DNA from: Ruminococcus flavefaciens
GTDB taxonomy: Bacteria > Bacillota > Clostridia > Oscillospirales > Ruminococcaceae
NCBI GenBank assembly: GCA_902777125.1
Contig: CACYSQ010000010.1
Coordinates: 55,728 to 119,727, forward strand
Length of the DNA: 64,000 bases
Direction: 5' to 3'
Shown here: piece after piece, positions 1 through 9,096 of the stretch
Numbering within the stretch: position 1 is the stretch's first letter
Layout of the letters: each line of letters starts with the position of its first letter
Position numbers and translations under genes: made by a program
The notes under the pieces: generated by a model
Told to the model about the DNA's origin: nothing
Seen by the model: only the letters and a program-made list of their open reading frames with translations
Database searches by the model: none

Positions 1-1416
1 CTTGGTGAGCAGGAACTTTTCCACCTCGTCCACCTGCATGGTATAGCCGAGAGCACCGGAGGTTCGCGGGATAATGGTTATCTTGTGAACAGGGGCAGAG
101 TCCTTCTGCTTTGCGGCAACGAGAGCATGACCTATCTCGTGGTAGGCGATAAGCTCCTTTTCCTGCTGGGATATCACCGCGTTCTTGCGCTGGTAGCCTG
201 CGATGACGACCTCAACGCTCTCCTCGAGGTCGGACTGCGAAACGGTCTGCCTGCCGTTTCTGACGGCTCTCAGGGCAGCCTCATTGATGATATTGGCGAG
301 CTCGGCACCGGAAGCGCCTGCCGTAGCCCTTGCGATAGCGTTGTAGTCGATATCAGGGTCGGTCTTGATCTTTTTTGCGTGTACCTTCAGAACAGCCTCG
401 CGTCCGGCAAGGTCGGGAAGCTCAGCCGGAATGCGCCTGTCAAATCTTCCCGGACGGAGAAGCGCCGGGTCGAGGGACTCCGGACGGTTGGTAGCCGCGA
501 GGATAACAACACCCTTTTTGCCGTCGAAGCCGTCCATTTCAGTGAGGAGCTGGTTGAGGGTCTGTTCGCGCTCATCGTTTCCGCCGTTTTGACCGTCACG
601 CTTTTTGCCGATGGTGTCGATCTCGTCGATAAAGACGATACAGGGCGCTTTTTCGTTAGCCTGCTTAAAGAGGTCGCGGACCTTTGCCGCACCCATGCCC
701 ACGAACATCTCAACGAATTCCGAGCCGGAAATAGAGAAGAACGGGACGTTCGCCTCGCCTGCAACAGCCTGAGCGAGAAGTGTCTTGCCCGTGCCGGGAG
801 GTCCGACAAGGAGCGCTCCCTTTGGGAGGTCGGCACCGATATCAGCGTATTTCTGCGGATTGTGGAGGAAGTCAACTATCTCGACGAGAGCCTCCTTAGC
901 CTCGTCCTGACCTGCAACGTCACCGAAGGTCTTACCGGTCTGTGCCTTGACGTAAATTTTCGCATTGCTTTTTCCGAAAGCCATTGAGTTGCCCATACGC
1001 TTGCCCATGCCGCGCATGAGGATATTCCAGAGGACTATCATGAAAACGAGGGGCAGTACCCACGAAACTATGAACGAAGCAATTGGGTTCTGAGTCTCGA
1101 TCTTGCCGGTGAAATCGACATTTCCGTTTTCGTAGAGACGCTTGACTAGGTCGGGGTCCTCGACCCTGACGGTCGAGTAGGCTTTTTTTCTGCCGTTGGA
1201 ATTGACAGCCTCGAAAACGATGGAATCCTCCTTGATCTCGACCTTGGTGACATTGCCGCTGTCGAGCTGACTGAGGAAGAAGCTGTAATTCGTCTCCTTG
1301 ATCTGAGCCTTTTTGACTGCCGGTACCACAAATGAATTGAACAGCAGGAGCAGTACCATGCAGATAACGGCAAAGATAAGATAATTCTTTTTATTATTAT
1401 TTTTTCTTTCATTCAT
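1..1416 (-). CDS. ftsH: ATP-dependent zinc metalloprotease FtsH (C-terminus outside window)
   Basis: Membrane-anchored AAA+ protease that degrades misfolded and regulatory membrane and cytosolic proteins. Reading the minus strand from the ATG at 1416 gives 472 codons without a stop. In order they show an N-terminal membrane helix (about residues 10-27), an extracytoplasmic domain, a second helix (about 115-132), Walker A GPPGTGKT, Walker B with IVFIDEID, the second region of homology ([21 protein letters not shown] region), and the zinc site HEIGH. The last 150 or so residues lie beyond position 1. In FtsH the usual zinc motif is HEAGH; here the third residue reads Ile. A GGGAGAT ribosome site and a consensus promoter precede the ATG. 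Identification is firm; no neighbour effect can be judged because the window is cut. Confidence 0.95.
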   Translation of the reverse strand, partial: MNERKNNNKKNYLIFAVICMVLLLLFNSFVVPAVKKAQIKETNYSFFLSQLDSGNVTKVEIKEDSIVFEAVNSNGRKKAYSTVRVEDPDLVKRLYENGNVDFTGKIETQNPIASFIVSWVLPLVFMIVLWNILMRGMGKRMGNSMAFGKSNAKIYVKAQTGKTFGDVAGQDEAKEALVEIVDFLHNPQKYADIGADLPKGALLVGPPGTGKTLLAQAVAGEANVPFFSISGSEFVEMFVGMGAAKVRDLFKQANEKAPCIVFIDEIDTIGKKRDGQNGGNDEREQTLNQLLTEMDGFDGKKGVVILAATNRPESLDPALLRPGRFDRRIPAELPDLAGREAVLKVHAKKIKTDPDIDYNAIARATAGASGAELANIINEAALRAVRNGRQTVSQSDLEESVEVVIAGYQRKNAVISQQEKELIAYHEIGHALVAAKQKDSAPVHKITIIPRTSGALGYTMQVDEVEKFLLTK

Positions 1417-1441
1417 TATGTAAGATCATCTCCCGATAATG

Positions 1442-1470
1442 ATTATAACATATCCCGTGCTGAATTTCAA
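1442..1470 (-). promoter_or_regulatory. SigA-type promoter of ftsH
   Basis: On the minus strand TTGAAA, a 17-nt spacer and TATAAT end 26 nt before the ftsH start. It lies downstream of the terminator at 1511-1535, so ftsH is transcribed on its own. Confidence 0.8.
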
Positions 1471-1510
1471 CCGGTAATAATTAGTGTACCGACCCTACAC
1501 AATTGACCCA

Positions 1511-1535
1511 TAAAAAAGCTCCCCCGAAGGGGAGC
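1511..1535 (-). terminator. Rho-independent terminator of the small secreted-protein operon
   Basis: Minus strand reads a GCTCCCC / GGGGAGC stem with a tight TTCG-type loop followed by six T residues, seven bases after the stop codon of the gene at 1542-1985. Confidence 0.85.
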
Positions 1536-1541
1536 AATGGT

Positions 1542-1985
1542 TCAGCCTGTGGTAAAGGTGTCGATTATTGTTTTTCCGTCGCTTTCGTAAACGTTCAGCA
1601 CTCTCCGGGGATTTCCGGCGGCATCGCGTTCCTCCTGCATTTTTACAGCCTCCTCAATGGATTGAGGCTGATTATCGAGGTCATAAAGGTCTTTTTTGTA
1701 GCAGTAACCCTCAATGCCATTGTCACCGAGAACCTTCTGAAGGTCTGCTTCGTCCTCGAATGCTACAGCCATTCCGGTATCAGCACCGTAGGTAAGACCG
1801 TCCTCGTTTGTGGGATATTCGGGCTTATATGTCTCTGCCTCCTGTGTCATTGCGCTGTCTTTGTAGGTCTTTACTGATTTAGTATCAGCATTCCCTGTAG
1901 CAGCGGCATGGATAACGAGACCTGTTCCGAGGGCAACTCCGAGAGAGAGAGCCATAACAGGAATTAACATTTTCTTCTTTTTCAT
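1542..1985 (-). CDS. Small secreted protein of unknown function
   Basis: 147 residues with a basic start and a hydrophobic helix (about residues 6-27, ending in IHAAA) that looks like a signal peptide. The mature part carries the pattern NEDGLTYG, a run of acidic residues, GYCYKKDL, a Pro-x-SIEEAVK helix and a C-terminal YESDGKTIIDTF. From memory, small secreted Clostridia proteins of unnamed function share the GxTYG ... GY-x-K-x-DL ... YxSDGKTxI layout; this is not a function. A strong AAGGAGG site precedes the ATG, only 12 bases after the end of the interrupted gene at 1998-2525, so the two form one operon closed by the terminator at 1511-1535. Confidence 0.75.
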   Translation of the reverse strand: MKKKKMLIPVMALSLGVALGTGLVIHAAATGNADTKSVKTYKDSAMTQEAETYKPEYPTNEDGLTYGADTGMAVAFEDEADLQKVLGDNGIEGYCYKKDLYDLDNQPQSIEEAVKMQEERDAAGNPRRVLNVYESDGKTIIDTFTTG

Positions 1986-1997
1986 AATACTCCCTCC

Positions 1998-2525
1998 TTA
2001 ATAGGTAAAATCAGAGATAGCAGTTGTTGGAAATGTATATTCTATAACATATGGAGAAGTCTGCTGTTGAGGATCGGTAGCAGTATAGTATGCTTCGGTT
2101 ATTCCTTTGGAGTAATAACCAATATTTGTGGGTAAATTCTTTTTCGTTACAGAAAGGTCAAAGAAAGTTGTATTGTTAGAGCCGTTTGTAACCCAATTTG
2201 CTGATTCCTTTACCAATACGCCATTATGATTATACAGTCTTGAATACAACCCAACTTCTCCGGGAATGAAATAATGATCATCATTTTGTGCTATTGAAGT
2301 CGCAGCAGTAGCAAAAGGTTCATTTGCAACGTTCTAACCTGTTATAATTGAAGAGTGATTGTAATAATAATGCCATGCATTGTGGTGATAAGTTCCAAAA
2401 TAATAAGGGACGCTCGAAAGACTTGTACTTGCACTTACGTTAAGAACCGGCACTACTGATAGCGTACTGATGAGAACACCGCTAACAAACACATTAACGC
2501 TTGTTTTTAGTTCTTTGATTTTCAT
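1998..2525 (-). pseudogene. Secreted protein gene interrupted by an in-frame TAG
   Basis: Reading from the ATG at 2525, the frame encodes a basic start, a hydrophobic signal segment (about residues 8-33, ending VSAS) and a Tyr/His-rich stretch, then reaches TAG at 2334-2336. The same frame continues without any other stop for about 112 codons to a TAA just before the next gene, including GLYSRLYNHNG and YYSKGITEAYY. No frameshift separates the halves, so a single nonsense change, or a base-call error, explains the break. If translated as written the product is a 63-residue secreted peptide. A GTG three codons upstream of the ATG is an alternative start. The family is not recognised; the tail has the beta-rich look of small secreted Firmicutes proteins. 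Confidence 0.7.
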
Positions 2526-2577
2526 TGTTATCACTACTTCAAATTATTAAGAATAAGCATATGTTTTTTCTACTCAT

Positions 2578-2606
2578 AGTATATCACTATATATCAGCAA
2601 AGTCAA
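2578..2606 (-). promoter_or_regulatory. SigA-type promoter of the small secreted-protein operon
   Basis: Minus strand TTGACT, 17-nt spacer, TATACT, about 50 bases before the start of the interrupted gene. The surrounding 2535-2680 is strongly AT-rich. Confidence 0.75.
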
Positions 2607-2680
2607 TAGTATGTAATAATATTTTTGTTTTTTTATCTGGTACAGAATTATTTACTTAATATTTAGCCGGACAATAAATT

Positions 2681-2712
2681 AAAAAATCTCCCCGGAAGGA
2701 CCGGGGAGATTT
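2681..2712 (-). terminator. Terminator of the GH26-GH9 operon
   Basis: Perfect 12-bp inverted repeat AAATCTCCCCGG / CCGGGGAGATTT with a 5-nt loop, followed on the minus strand by a T run. It lies 115 bases beyond the GH9 stop. Confidence 0.85.
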
Positions 2713-2742
2713 CAGGCTGTTAAGGCTACCGTTTGCAGGTAT

Positions 2743-2826
2743 TGCCGTGAGCGAAAGCAGACTTTCGTTTTGCAGGGACAGAGCTCGTGAAACAAGCGTC
2801 CCCGTGGAAAGCAGGCGAACGCCTGT
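2743..2826 (+). repeat. Two-block intergenic element, copy A
   Basis: Between the GH9 stop and its terminator lie two blocks that recur in the same order and nearly the same spacing at 61173-61259. Block 1 (2743-2762, TGCCGTG-x-GCGAA-x-G-x-AGAC) matches 17 of 20 bases. Block 2 (2801-2826, CCCGTGGAAAGCAGGCG then GCCTGT) matches 23 of 26 and contains the hairpin CAGGC/GCCTG. Block starts are 58 apart here and 61 apart in copy B. It may be a structured RNA or a dispersed repeat; I recognise no named riboswitch. Strand is given by the orientation shared with copy B, which precedes a plus-strand operon. Confidence 0.55.
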
Positions 2827-2827
2827 G

Positions 2828-5380
2828 TTATGCGTGTAATACTGTTATGATACCGAGCTTGTAGCGCTGTATCTTGAGGGCGTCCTTGTTGGTAACGTCG
2901 TTGCTGTCGTCAACGTCGGCGTTCTTTTCGCCCTTGGCTGTGAGCTTGTACTTATCGGGGTTGGAGATGCACTGCATGATGAAAACAGCGTCAGCCATAT
3001 TTACCTCATCGTCGCAGTTAGCGTCGCCCCAGAGCACGCCGGAATTCTTGGAGTCGGTCTCCTTTTCGCTTGAAGGCTCCTCCTTAGCGGGAGTTGAACC
3101 GTCCGGCTCGATACCGCCGACGAGCACGCCGTCAACATAAACGCAGATATTTTCGTTCTTTACCTCAGGCGGATTATCAACAGCCGCAAAATCGCCTTCT
3201 TTGCCTATCTTCATTGTCTTGTAGCTCCAGTCGTTTGTGGGATCCCACAAATCGCCGTAGTACATACCGAGATCGAACTGGTATTTTTTACCGGAGTTTG
3301 CTATAACATAGTTTTCCCATGTTATTTCAACGTAGTAAGTATCCGGTGTCTTATCGTATTTGAACGGACCTGTGAGGATACCGTCAGCACCTACTTCGCG
3401 GTCCTCAGTACTTGACTGGTCGAAGAGCTCACGAACATTGGTAACGCCTGCGATACCGTTATTACACTCGCTGACGTTGAAGTAATAGCGTACTGATGAA
3501 GTTGCAGCAGGCTTTGTTTCGCCTGTAAGGACCTTGAAGGATACCTGAGTTGTACCTGAGCCGTCACCGTTCTTGTTGGGCTTGTCAAGAGCAACAGCCT
3601 CGACCCAGTATCCGCTTCCGCCTGAACTGCCGCTATTGCTGTATACACGCTTTTCGTCCTCAGGCGGGAAGTTTTTGGTTATAGCCATTTCGGGAGTGCC
3701 GTATACAGCATAAAGTCCTGCTGCCGCAGCCGGGAGGCAGGCGTTGTAGTCGATAGTTACCTCATTTTCGGTATACTCTCTTGTTTCGTCCATGTGAGAA
3801 TCAGCAATGTCAGGACCGCCGGCAAGAGCGCCCCAGAGGATATGCTTCTGCTCACGCGGGTCCTCAGCCATGAGAAGTCCGGAAGCTGCACGGTGGTGGG
3901 GATTCTTTACAGCGATATCATTGTAGCCTACGATATAGCATCTGGGACCGTGAGTGCCGTTGACGCCGGCAAGTACGGAATACTTTGCTCTTTCCTTGAA
4001 GGTAGTGTCATTTTTGCCGAGGATATAATCCATCTGCTTTCTTGACCATTCGCTCCATTCAGTTGCTTTTCCGTTGTGGTACTTATCGTAGAGGAGGCAT
4101 ATGAACTGCATAGCAGTATTGTAACGGCAGCTTCCCCATGTGCTGAGCCATGCAAAGCCCTGGGGAGTTTCCTTGCCCTGCCATGTTTTCAGGCATTTTC
4201 CGAGACAGTCATCATCCCAGAAATCCTTCAGAACGTACTGGTTCATGCCCTGGGCATCTCTTATCTTCTGCACCATATCAATCTCGGGGTGCTCCTGATT
4301 GATAACAGCCCACATCACAGCAGCTCCGCCCCACATATCGTTCCAGTTATAGCAGTAGCCGGAGGGAGCATAGTAGTCGAACACTTCATATGCGCCGTGG
4401 TCGAATACAGTTTCGTCGCCTGTTGCAAGGTACATCCATGCAGCGGCCCAGCAGTAGTCATCCTCCCATTTGCCTGATTTATAGAACTGAACAGGACCGT
4501 CAGCGTTGTCTGAGAGCTCCTTAGGATTAGCATTGGCGAAATCCCAGAGAGCCTTGGCATAGTCAAGAGATTTATCAGCATAATCCGGGTCGGTTTCCTT
4601 GAAGTTGAGGTAGTTGATAGCCAGTGAAGCTGCCGCAGAGACAACATAGTCTGTCTGAGGCTTTTCGGCTGTCAGGAAGAATGCCGGACGTGGCATAGTA
4701 TCTATCTCAGGAGAGTTCCAGATAGCGTGGTCGATATTACCCTCGCCGACCTGGTAGCAGTGAGCGATGACTGTACCGTTCTTGTCGCGGAAGGTACACT
4801 TCATGAGGTAATCGTTGAAGTGGCGGAGGATAGTCTCAATGTGGCTGTCCTGCTCAAGTTTCTCGTAAACGTCGCGGTACTCATAGTATCCCCAGCCGAG
4901 TGTGGCAGCAGTATAGTTTTCAGGTATACCGAACTCAACGTGGTCGCCCGCATCGTGGAAGCCTCCGGCAACATCTATAGTGCCGTCGCCGTCGGGGTCG
5001 AGGATATCCTTGTACTTTGTCATGAATGCAGAGGAGAGGTTAGTGCCGCCCTTGCTGCTTTTAGTAGTTACGCCGTCCCATTCGATCATAGGAACGTGCG
5101 CGTCGTAGGTGTGGCAGCTTCCGCGCCATGGGAGAAGGTTCTCATTTTCTTTGATCTCGCCGCACATATTTGCGTCGTAGAAATAGAGAGAATACTGCAA
5201 AGCGCGGGCATAGTCGATATCGAGACCTGAATCGGTGACTACCTCGCTTATCGGGGCAGAGTAGACGATCTCCTCATCAGACTCGCCGGCAGCGATAGCA
5301 GTTCCGAGCGAGCCGGTCAGCGGAGCTGTAAGTGAAGCAGCGCACGTTACAGCAGAGATAATTCGTTTGGGTAGATTCAT
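2828..5380 (-). CDS. Dockerin-bearing GH9 cellulase with CBM3
   Basis: Secreted endo- or processive glucanase for the cellulosome. The 850 residues run: signal peptide (1-31), GH9 catalytic domain (about 50-565), CBM3-like module (about 590-735), a Ser/Glu/Lys linker and a type I dockerin (about 784-845). GH9 marks are visible: FHDAGDHVEFG with the catalytic Asp pair at 143 and 146, NPHHR at 493-497, and the acid Glu in TENEV at 540. The dockerin has two calcium loops, GDANCDDEVNMAD and NADVDDSNDVTNKD. The GH9-CBM3 arrangement suggests the processive-endoglucanase theme, which is an inference. The ATG follows AGGAGG by seven bases. It is the second gene of an operon with the GH26 gene 17 bases upstream. 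Confidence 0.93.
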   Translation of the reverse strand: MNLPKRIISAVTCAASLTAPLTGSLGTAIAAGESDEEIVYSAPISEVVTDSGLDIDYARALQYSLYFYDANMCGEIKENENLLPWRGSCHTYDAHVPMIEWDGVTTKSSKGGTNLSSAFMTKYKDILDPDGDGTIDVAGGFHDAGDHVEFGIPENYTAATLGWGYYEYRDVYEKLEQDSHIETILRHFNDYLMKCTFRDKNGTVIAHCYQVGEGNIDHAIWNSPEIDTMPRPAFFLTAEKPQTDYVVSAAASLAINYLNFKETDPDYADKSLDYAKALWDFANANPKELSDNADGPVQFYKSGKWEDDYCWAAAWMYLATGDETVFDHGAYEVFDYYAPSGYCYNWNDMWGGAAVMWAVINQEHPEIDMVQKIRDAQGMNQYVLKDFWDDDCLGKCLKTWQGKETPQGFAWLSTWGSCRYNTAMQFICLLYDKYHNGKATEWSEWSRKQMDYILGKNDTTFKERAKYSVLAGVNGTHGPRCYIVGYNDIAVKNPHHRAASGLLMAEDPREQKHILWGALAGGPDIADSHMDETREYTENEVTIDYNACLPAAAAGLYAVYGTPEMAITKNFPPEDEKRVYSNSGSSGGSGYWVEAVALDKPNKNGDGSGTTQVSFKVLTGETKPAATSSVRYYFNVSECNNGIAGVTNVRELFDQSSTEDREVGADGILTGPFKYDKTPDTYYVEITWENYVIANSGKKYQFDLGMYYGDLWDPTNDWSYKTMKIGKEGDFAAVDNPPEVKNENICVYVDGVLVGGIEPDGSTPAKEEPSSEKETDSKNSGVLWGDANCDDEVNMADAVFIMQCISNPDKYKLTAKGEKNADVDDSNDVTNKDALKIQRYKLGIITVLHA

Positions 5381-5397
5381 TGCATTTCCTCCTGTTA

Positions 5398-7284
5398 TTA
5401 TAAAGATTTGATAAGACCAAGCTTGTATTTCTGTATCAAGAGGGCGTCCTTGTTGGTGAGGCCGTTTCCGGTATTTTCAACATCGCCGGCTTTTTCGCCG
5501 TCGTCGGTGATACCGTCGGGCTTGCCCTTGCCGTACTTGTCGGGGTTGGAGATAGCCTGCATAATGAGCACAGCGTCAGCCATATTTACCTCGCCGTCGC
5601 AGTTCGCATCGCCGGGACAGAGCTTTTTCGGCTCAGTGCTCACCTTTGAGGTAGTAGTCGTTGATACAGTGGTCGTGGTTGATGTAGTAGTTCCGGAGCT
5701 GCTGTCCAGCGGATAGCTCTTGAGATCGGGAAGCTCGTCAAGAGTTATGCAGTAGTCGCTCTGGTATATCTCAACAAGGTTGTCCACGGGGTTATTCTGC
5801 TCGCTTTTGAGGTAATCCATATACCACGGGCAGAACCAGAGCCATGCAGCCTTGTCGTTCACAAGGTTTTCGAGTGAGGGAATGGAGTCGTTCTCAGTCA
5901 TAGCCACCATTTTCTGACCGTTCGTGCCTTTTACGAGGCTGTAGAAGGTGGAGGCTATCGAGCTGAGGTTAGGCAGACCGTCAACGGCATTGTACTTGTC
6001 GTAGCCGACGATATCGACCACATCGTCGCCGGGATACCATTCTGCGGAAGCAGGGGAGGTATAGCCTGTCCAAACCCATATGAGGTTATCGAGACCGTAT
6101 TCGTTGGTGAGCTTGTCGTAGAGCAGACGGTAGAGCTTTTTGCAGGGCTCAGCGCCCTCAGCCCCCCACCAGAACCAGCCGCCCTCGGCTTCGTGGAGAG
6201 GTCTCCACAGTATCGGGACATCGGCGTCCTTAGCCTTTTTCAGCTCACCGGCGATGAGTTCTATGTCAGCGAGGACCTTTTCGTGCTCCCATGTGCCCTC
6301 GGTTACGGCGTTGGTAACGCTGAACGTGGTGTAGGGAGTATTGCCGGTGGACTCAACGTAGAAGGCTATCTTGTCGCTGCCCTCCTCGAGGGGAACGTTC
6401 CAGTGCCACGTTACGGTAGCGATGCCGTGGAACTTGTTCGTCCATTCTATGATACGGCCGGTAGCGTTATCGCGCCATTTGGTGTCGGTAGTGTTGTATG
6501 AGAGCATATCAATTCCTCGGATAGCGGGCTGTTTGCCGGTCTTATCGAGGATATACTCGAATTCTGCCTCATTGTCCTTTATGTAAGTATCAGGATCGTT
6601 CCACTGATTGTAGTTGTGGTCGCCGCAGTATTCCTGCTGACCGGCGATTATGTGCTTGCCGTACTGGTCGCAGAGGTACTTGTAGAGCCTCTTTGCGGAA
6701 TCAGAGGCATTGGGGTTGGAAAGAGTGCCGGTCGGGGAGAGGTTTTTCAGGCTCTCGTCGGCAGGGGTGAGCGTGAGGTAATCGAAGTAGGTGTAGCCCC
6801 AGTAAGCCTTGAGCTCAATGGAGTTCTTGCCGGCGGCGAGGTTGACAACTCCGCCGGAGGTCTCCGTGAAGCCGGGAGAATAGGGGAAAGTGACCTCGCC
6901 CTGATTGACGCCGTTTACATTGAGGTACTGCACCTTTTTGTTGGGGTCGGAGGGCTCACAGTAAGCGATAGCGAGCTCATAGAGACCAGCCTCGGGGACG
7001 TCCACTTCAACGGAAAGTGAAGTGCCCTTCTGATCGAGGTAAGCGAAGCCGCCGCCTGAGCAGCCGGAGAAGTCAGCGCCCTCGGGTATCTTGTCCTTAT
7101 CGAGGTCGGAAACGCCGTTTTTGCAGAGTTTTCCGCCCTGAGCGGAGCCTTCCTCGAATTCGTATTTGAGGACGGTATCAGCCGCATATGCAGGGCTGAC
7201 GGGTGAAGCAGCCGGTATTCCCGCGATCGCCGTGAGGACAGCTAAAGCGGAGCAGGCTGAACGTGAAAGTTTTTGTGACAGCAA
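5398..7284 (-). CDS. Dockerin-bearing GH26 beta-mannanase with CBM35-like module
   Basis: Secreted endo-mannanase that would attach to the cellulosome. The 628 residues hold a signal peptide (1-35), a CBM35-type beta-sandwich (about 38-175), the GH26 barrel (about 185-515), a Ser/Thr linker and a dockerin (about 557-625). GH26 marks are WRPLHE with acid/base Glu365 and MTEND with nucleophile Glu464. The first dockerin repeat is canonical (GDANCDGEVNMAD); the second is irregular (GDVENTGNGLTNKD with an insertion before it). The start is a TTG: GGAGGG lies seven bases upstream, and the only nearby ATG is in another frame that stops quickly. First gene of the GH26-GH9 operon. Confidence 0.92.
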   Translation of the reverse strand: MLSQKLSRSACSALAVLTAIAGIPAASPVSPAYAADTVLKYEFEEGSAQGGKLCKNGVSDLDKDKIPEGADFSGCSGGGFAYLDQKGTSLSVEVDVPEAGLYELAIAYCEPSDPNKKVQYLNVNGVNQGEVTFPYSPGFTETSGGVVNLAAGKNSIELKAYWGYTYFDYLTLTPADESLKNLSPTGTLSNPNASDSAKRLYKYLCDQYGKHIIAGQQEYCGDHNYNQWNDPDTYIKDNEAEFEYILDKTGKQPAIRGIDMLSYNTTDTKWRDNATGRIIEWTNKFHGIATVTWHWNVPLEEGSDKIAFYVESTGNTPYTTFSVTNAVTEGTWEHEKVLADIELIAGELKKAKDADVPILWRPLHEAEGGWFWWGAEGAEPCKKLYRLLYDKLTNEYGLDNLIWVWTGYTSPASAEWYPGDDVVDIVGYDKYNAVDGLPNLSSIASTFYSLVKGTNGQKMVAMTENDSIPSLENLVNDKAAWLWFCPWYMDYLKSEQNNPVDNLVEIYQSDYCITLDELPDLKSYPLDSSSGTTTSTTTTVSTTTTSKVSTEPKKLCPGDANCDGEVNMADAVLIMQAISNPDKYGKGKPDGITDDGEKAGDVENTGNGLTNKDALLIQKYKLGLIKSL

Positions 7285-7399
7285 ATCATATCCCTCCAGA
7301 TAGTGTTGAGCCGCAGACCGGACGCCTAAATCCGCCGCGGCATTTTCTTAAAAGTTTTGTAGAATTATGCCTATATTCAACAAAACGTAATCTATACCT

Positions 7400-7428
7400 A
7401 TCATATCACATATGAACAAAAAATGCAA
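7400..7428 (-). promoter_or_regulatory. SigA-type promoter of the GH26-GH9 operon
   Basis: Minus strand TTGCAT, 17-nt spacer, TATGAT, leaving a leader of about 115 nt before the TTG start. Confidence 0.65.
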
Positions 7429-7462
7429 TACTTTCCGGGAAATTTTTTGTATTCTTTCCGCT

Positions 7463-7499
7463 GGGACGGACGTCCTGCCGGGAACACCGTTCCCCCTAC
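7463..7499. repeat. GTAGGG-family palindromic repeat
   Basis: Two short palindromes in tandem, GGACGGACGTCC and GGGAACACCGTTCCCC, the second ending in the CCCCTAC terminus seen in other copies. It lies just downstream of the cls stop. Confidence 0.6.
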
Positions 7500-7505
7500 G
7501 GGAAT

Positions 7506-9086
7506 TCACATCAGGGGTGCGATGAGCTTGAGGAGGCTACCGCGTATCTTGTAGGAAAGCGGCTGGTGCTTCACGGTGTCGGCTGTGACCTGACGGCAGA
7601 GCTTCATTGCAGCGAGGAAGTCCTCCTCGATATCAGAGATGCACCTCGTCCTGTACATATAGGTAGCGCACTCGAAATGGTGGTAGAGACTGCGGTAATC
7701 GAGGTTGATAGTGCCTACCACAGCCTTTTCGCCGTCGCTGACGAAGACCTTTGAGTGGACGAAGCCGGGAGCGTATTCGTATATTTTCACGCCTGCCTTG
7801 AGCAGCGAAGCGTAATGCGTTTTTGCGAGGGCGAAAGCGCCCTTTTTGTCGGGGATACCGGGGAGAATTATCCTGACGTCTATGCCACGTTCGGCGGCAA
7901 ATCTTAGGGAAGCCTCGAGCTCGCCGTCAAGAATGAGATAAGGTGTCATGATGTGGACGTAGCTCGTTGCACGGTTGAGGATATCCATGTAGATGTTCTC
8001 GCCGACCTTGTATTCGTCGAGGGGACAGTCCGCATACGGCATGACGTAGCCCTCCGCATTCCCGGGAAGCTCCGGCTCTTCAAGGCAGCACCACTCGGGC
8101 TCGCGCTCGGTGATATTCCACATATGGAGGAACATCAGGGTGAAGCTCCTGACGGCGGCACCTTTCAGCATGACGGCTGAGTCCTTCCAGTGACCGAAGC
8201 GTTCAACGCGGTTGATGTATTCGTCCGAGAGGTTCACACCGCCGTTGAAGGCGACTTTTCCGTCGATGACGAGTATTTTCCTGTGGTCGCGGTAGTTGTA
8301 GTAGGTCGAGATCACCGGGAGTATCGGAGCGAATGCCTTGCACTTTATACCGAGCTCAGCCATTCTTGCAGGGTAATCGCCTGAGAGCGTGGTTATCCCG
8401 CACATACCGTCGTACATGACCCTGACCTCGACGCCCTGCTTCACCTTATCGGCGAGGATATTGAGTATCCTTCCCCACATATAGCCCTCGCTTATGATGA
8501 AATACTCCATGAAGATGAATTTTTCGGCTTTTTTCAGCTCATCGAGGAGAGTCTCGAACTTCTTCTCGCCCGAGGGGAAATACACAGCTTCGGTATCGCT
8601 GAATATTGGGAAGCAGCCGGTCCTGCTGAGATAGCGGCAGAGGTCGTCTGTTCCGGAACGCTGTATATCAGGGTCGGAGAGTGCCTTTTCGGAGGAATTA
8701 ATCATGCCGCGCGTCTGGAGGGTGAGCTCTGCCGAACGCTTCTTGATGAAGCTGCTGCCGAATTCCCTGCGTGTGTAGAGCAGGAGGGCGGCGCCTGTTA
8801 TCGGGAGGACTGAGAGTATCAGCAGCCATGTTAGCTTCGCAGTCGAGTCCATATTGCAGCTGAACAGGTAGAAAACCATTACGAATGAGAAGAGGCGGTC
8901 GCCGATGTATACCGCCGGGAAATTCGTGTAGAGCCATGCCGAGAACAGCAGGGTAACGAGTATCTGGACTATTATCAGCAGCAGTATCACGAAGAAACGG
9001 CTGAATACTATCCTGAGAAGTCCTTTTTTTCGCTTCGGGAGGAGCCTTATGAGCTCGCTTCCGTCTGCATCGGTTAGTTTCTGCAT
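7506..9086 (-). CDS. cls: Cardiolipin synthase (PLD family)
   Basis: Membrane enzyme joining two phosphatidylglycerols to cardiolipin. The 526 residues begin with three hydrophobic stretches (about 25-50, 60-77 and 84-104) and then carry two phospholipase D HKD motifs: H268-x-K270 ... D275 and H444-x-K446 ... D451, each followed by the expected GG-x-NL or GT-x-NLD strand. Length and layout fit bacterial Cls. An AAGGAGG site lies before the ATG, ten bases after the radC stop, so the two are probably co-transcribed. Confidence 0.92.
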   Translation of the reverse strand: MQKLTDADGSELIRLLPKRKKGLLRIVFSRFFVILLLIIVQILVTLLFSAWLYTNFPAVYIGDRLFSFVMVFYLFSCNMDSTAKLTWLLILSVLPITGAALLLYTRREFGSSFIKKRSAELTLQTRGMINSSEKALSDPDIQRSGTDDLCRYLSRTGCFPIFSDTEAVYFPSGEKKFETLLDELKKAEKFIFMEYFIISEGYMWGRILNILADKVKQGVEVRVMYDGMCGITTLSGDYPARMAELGIKCKAFAPILPVISTYYNYRDHRKILVIDGKVAFNGGVNLSDEYINRVERFGHWKDSAVMLKGAAVRSFTLMFLHMWNITEREPEWCCLEEPELPGNAEGYVMPYADCPLDEYKVGENIYMDILNRATSYVHIMTPYLILDGELEASLRFAAERGIDVRIILPGIPDKKGAFALAKTHYASLLKAGVKIYEYAPGFVHSKVFVSDGEKAVVGTINLDYRSLYHHFECATYMYRTRCISDIEEDFLAAMKLCRQVTADTVKHQPLSYKIRGSLLKLIAPLM

Positions 9087-9096
9087 TGTACCCTCC

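Noticed and set aside
85-987. 300-codon plus-strand frame
   Set aside because: It lies antisense to ftsH, whose AAA+ motifs read cleanly on the other strand.
2334-2336. TAG as a recoded sense codon
   Set aside because: No special context, selenocysteine or pyrrolysine machinery is visible, and other genes here do not use internal TAG. A mutation or read error is simpler.
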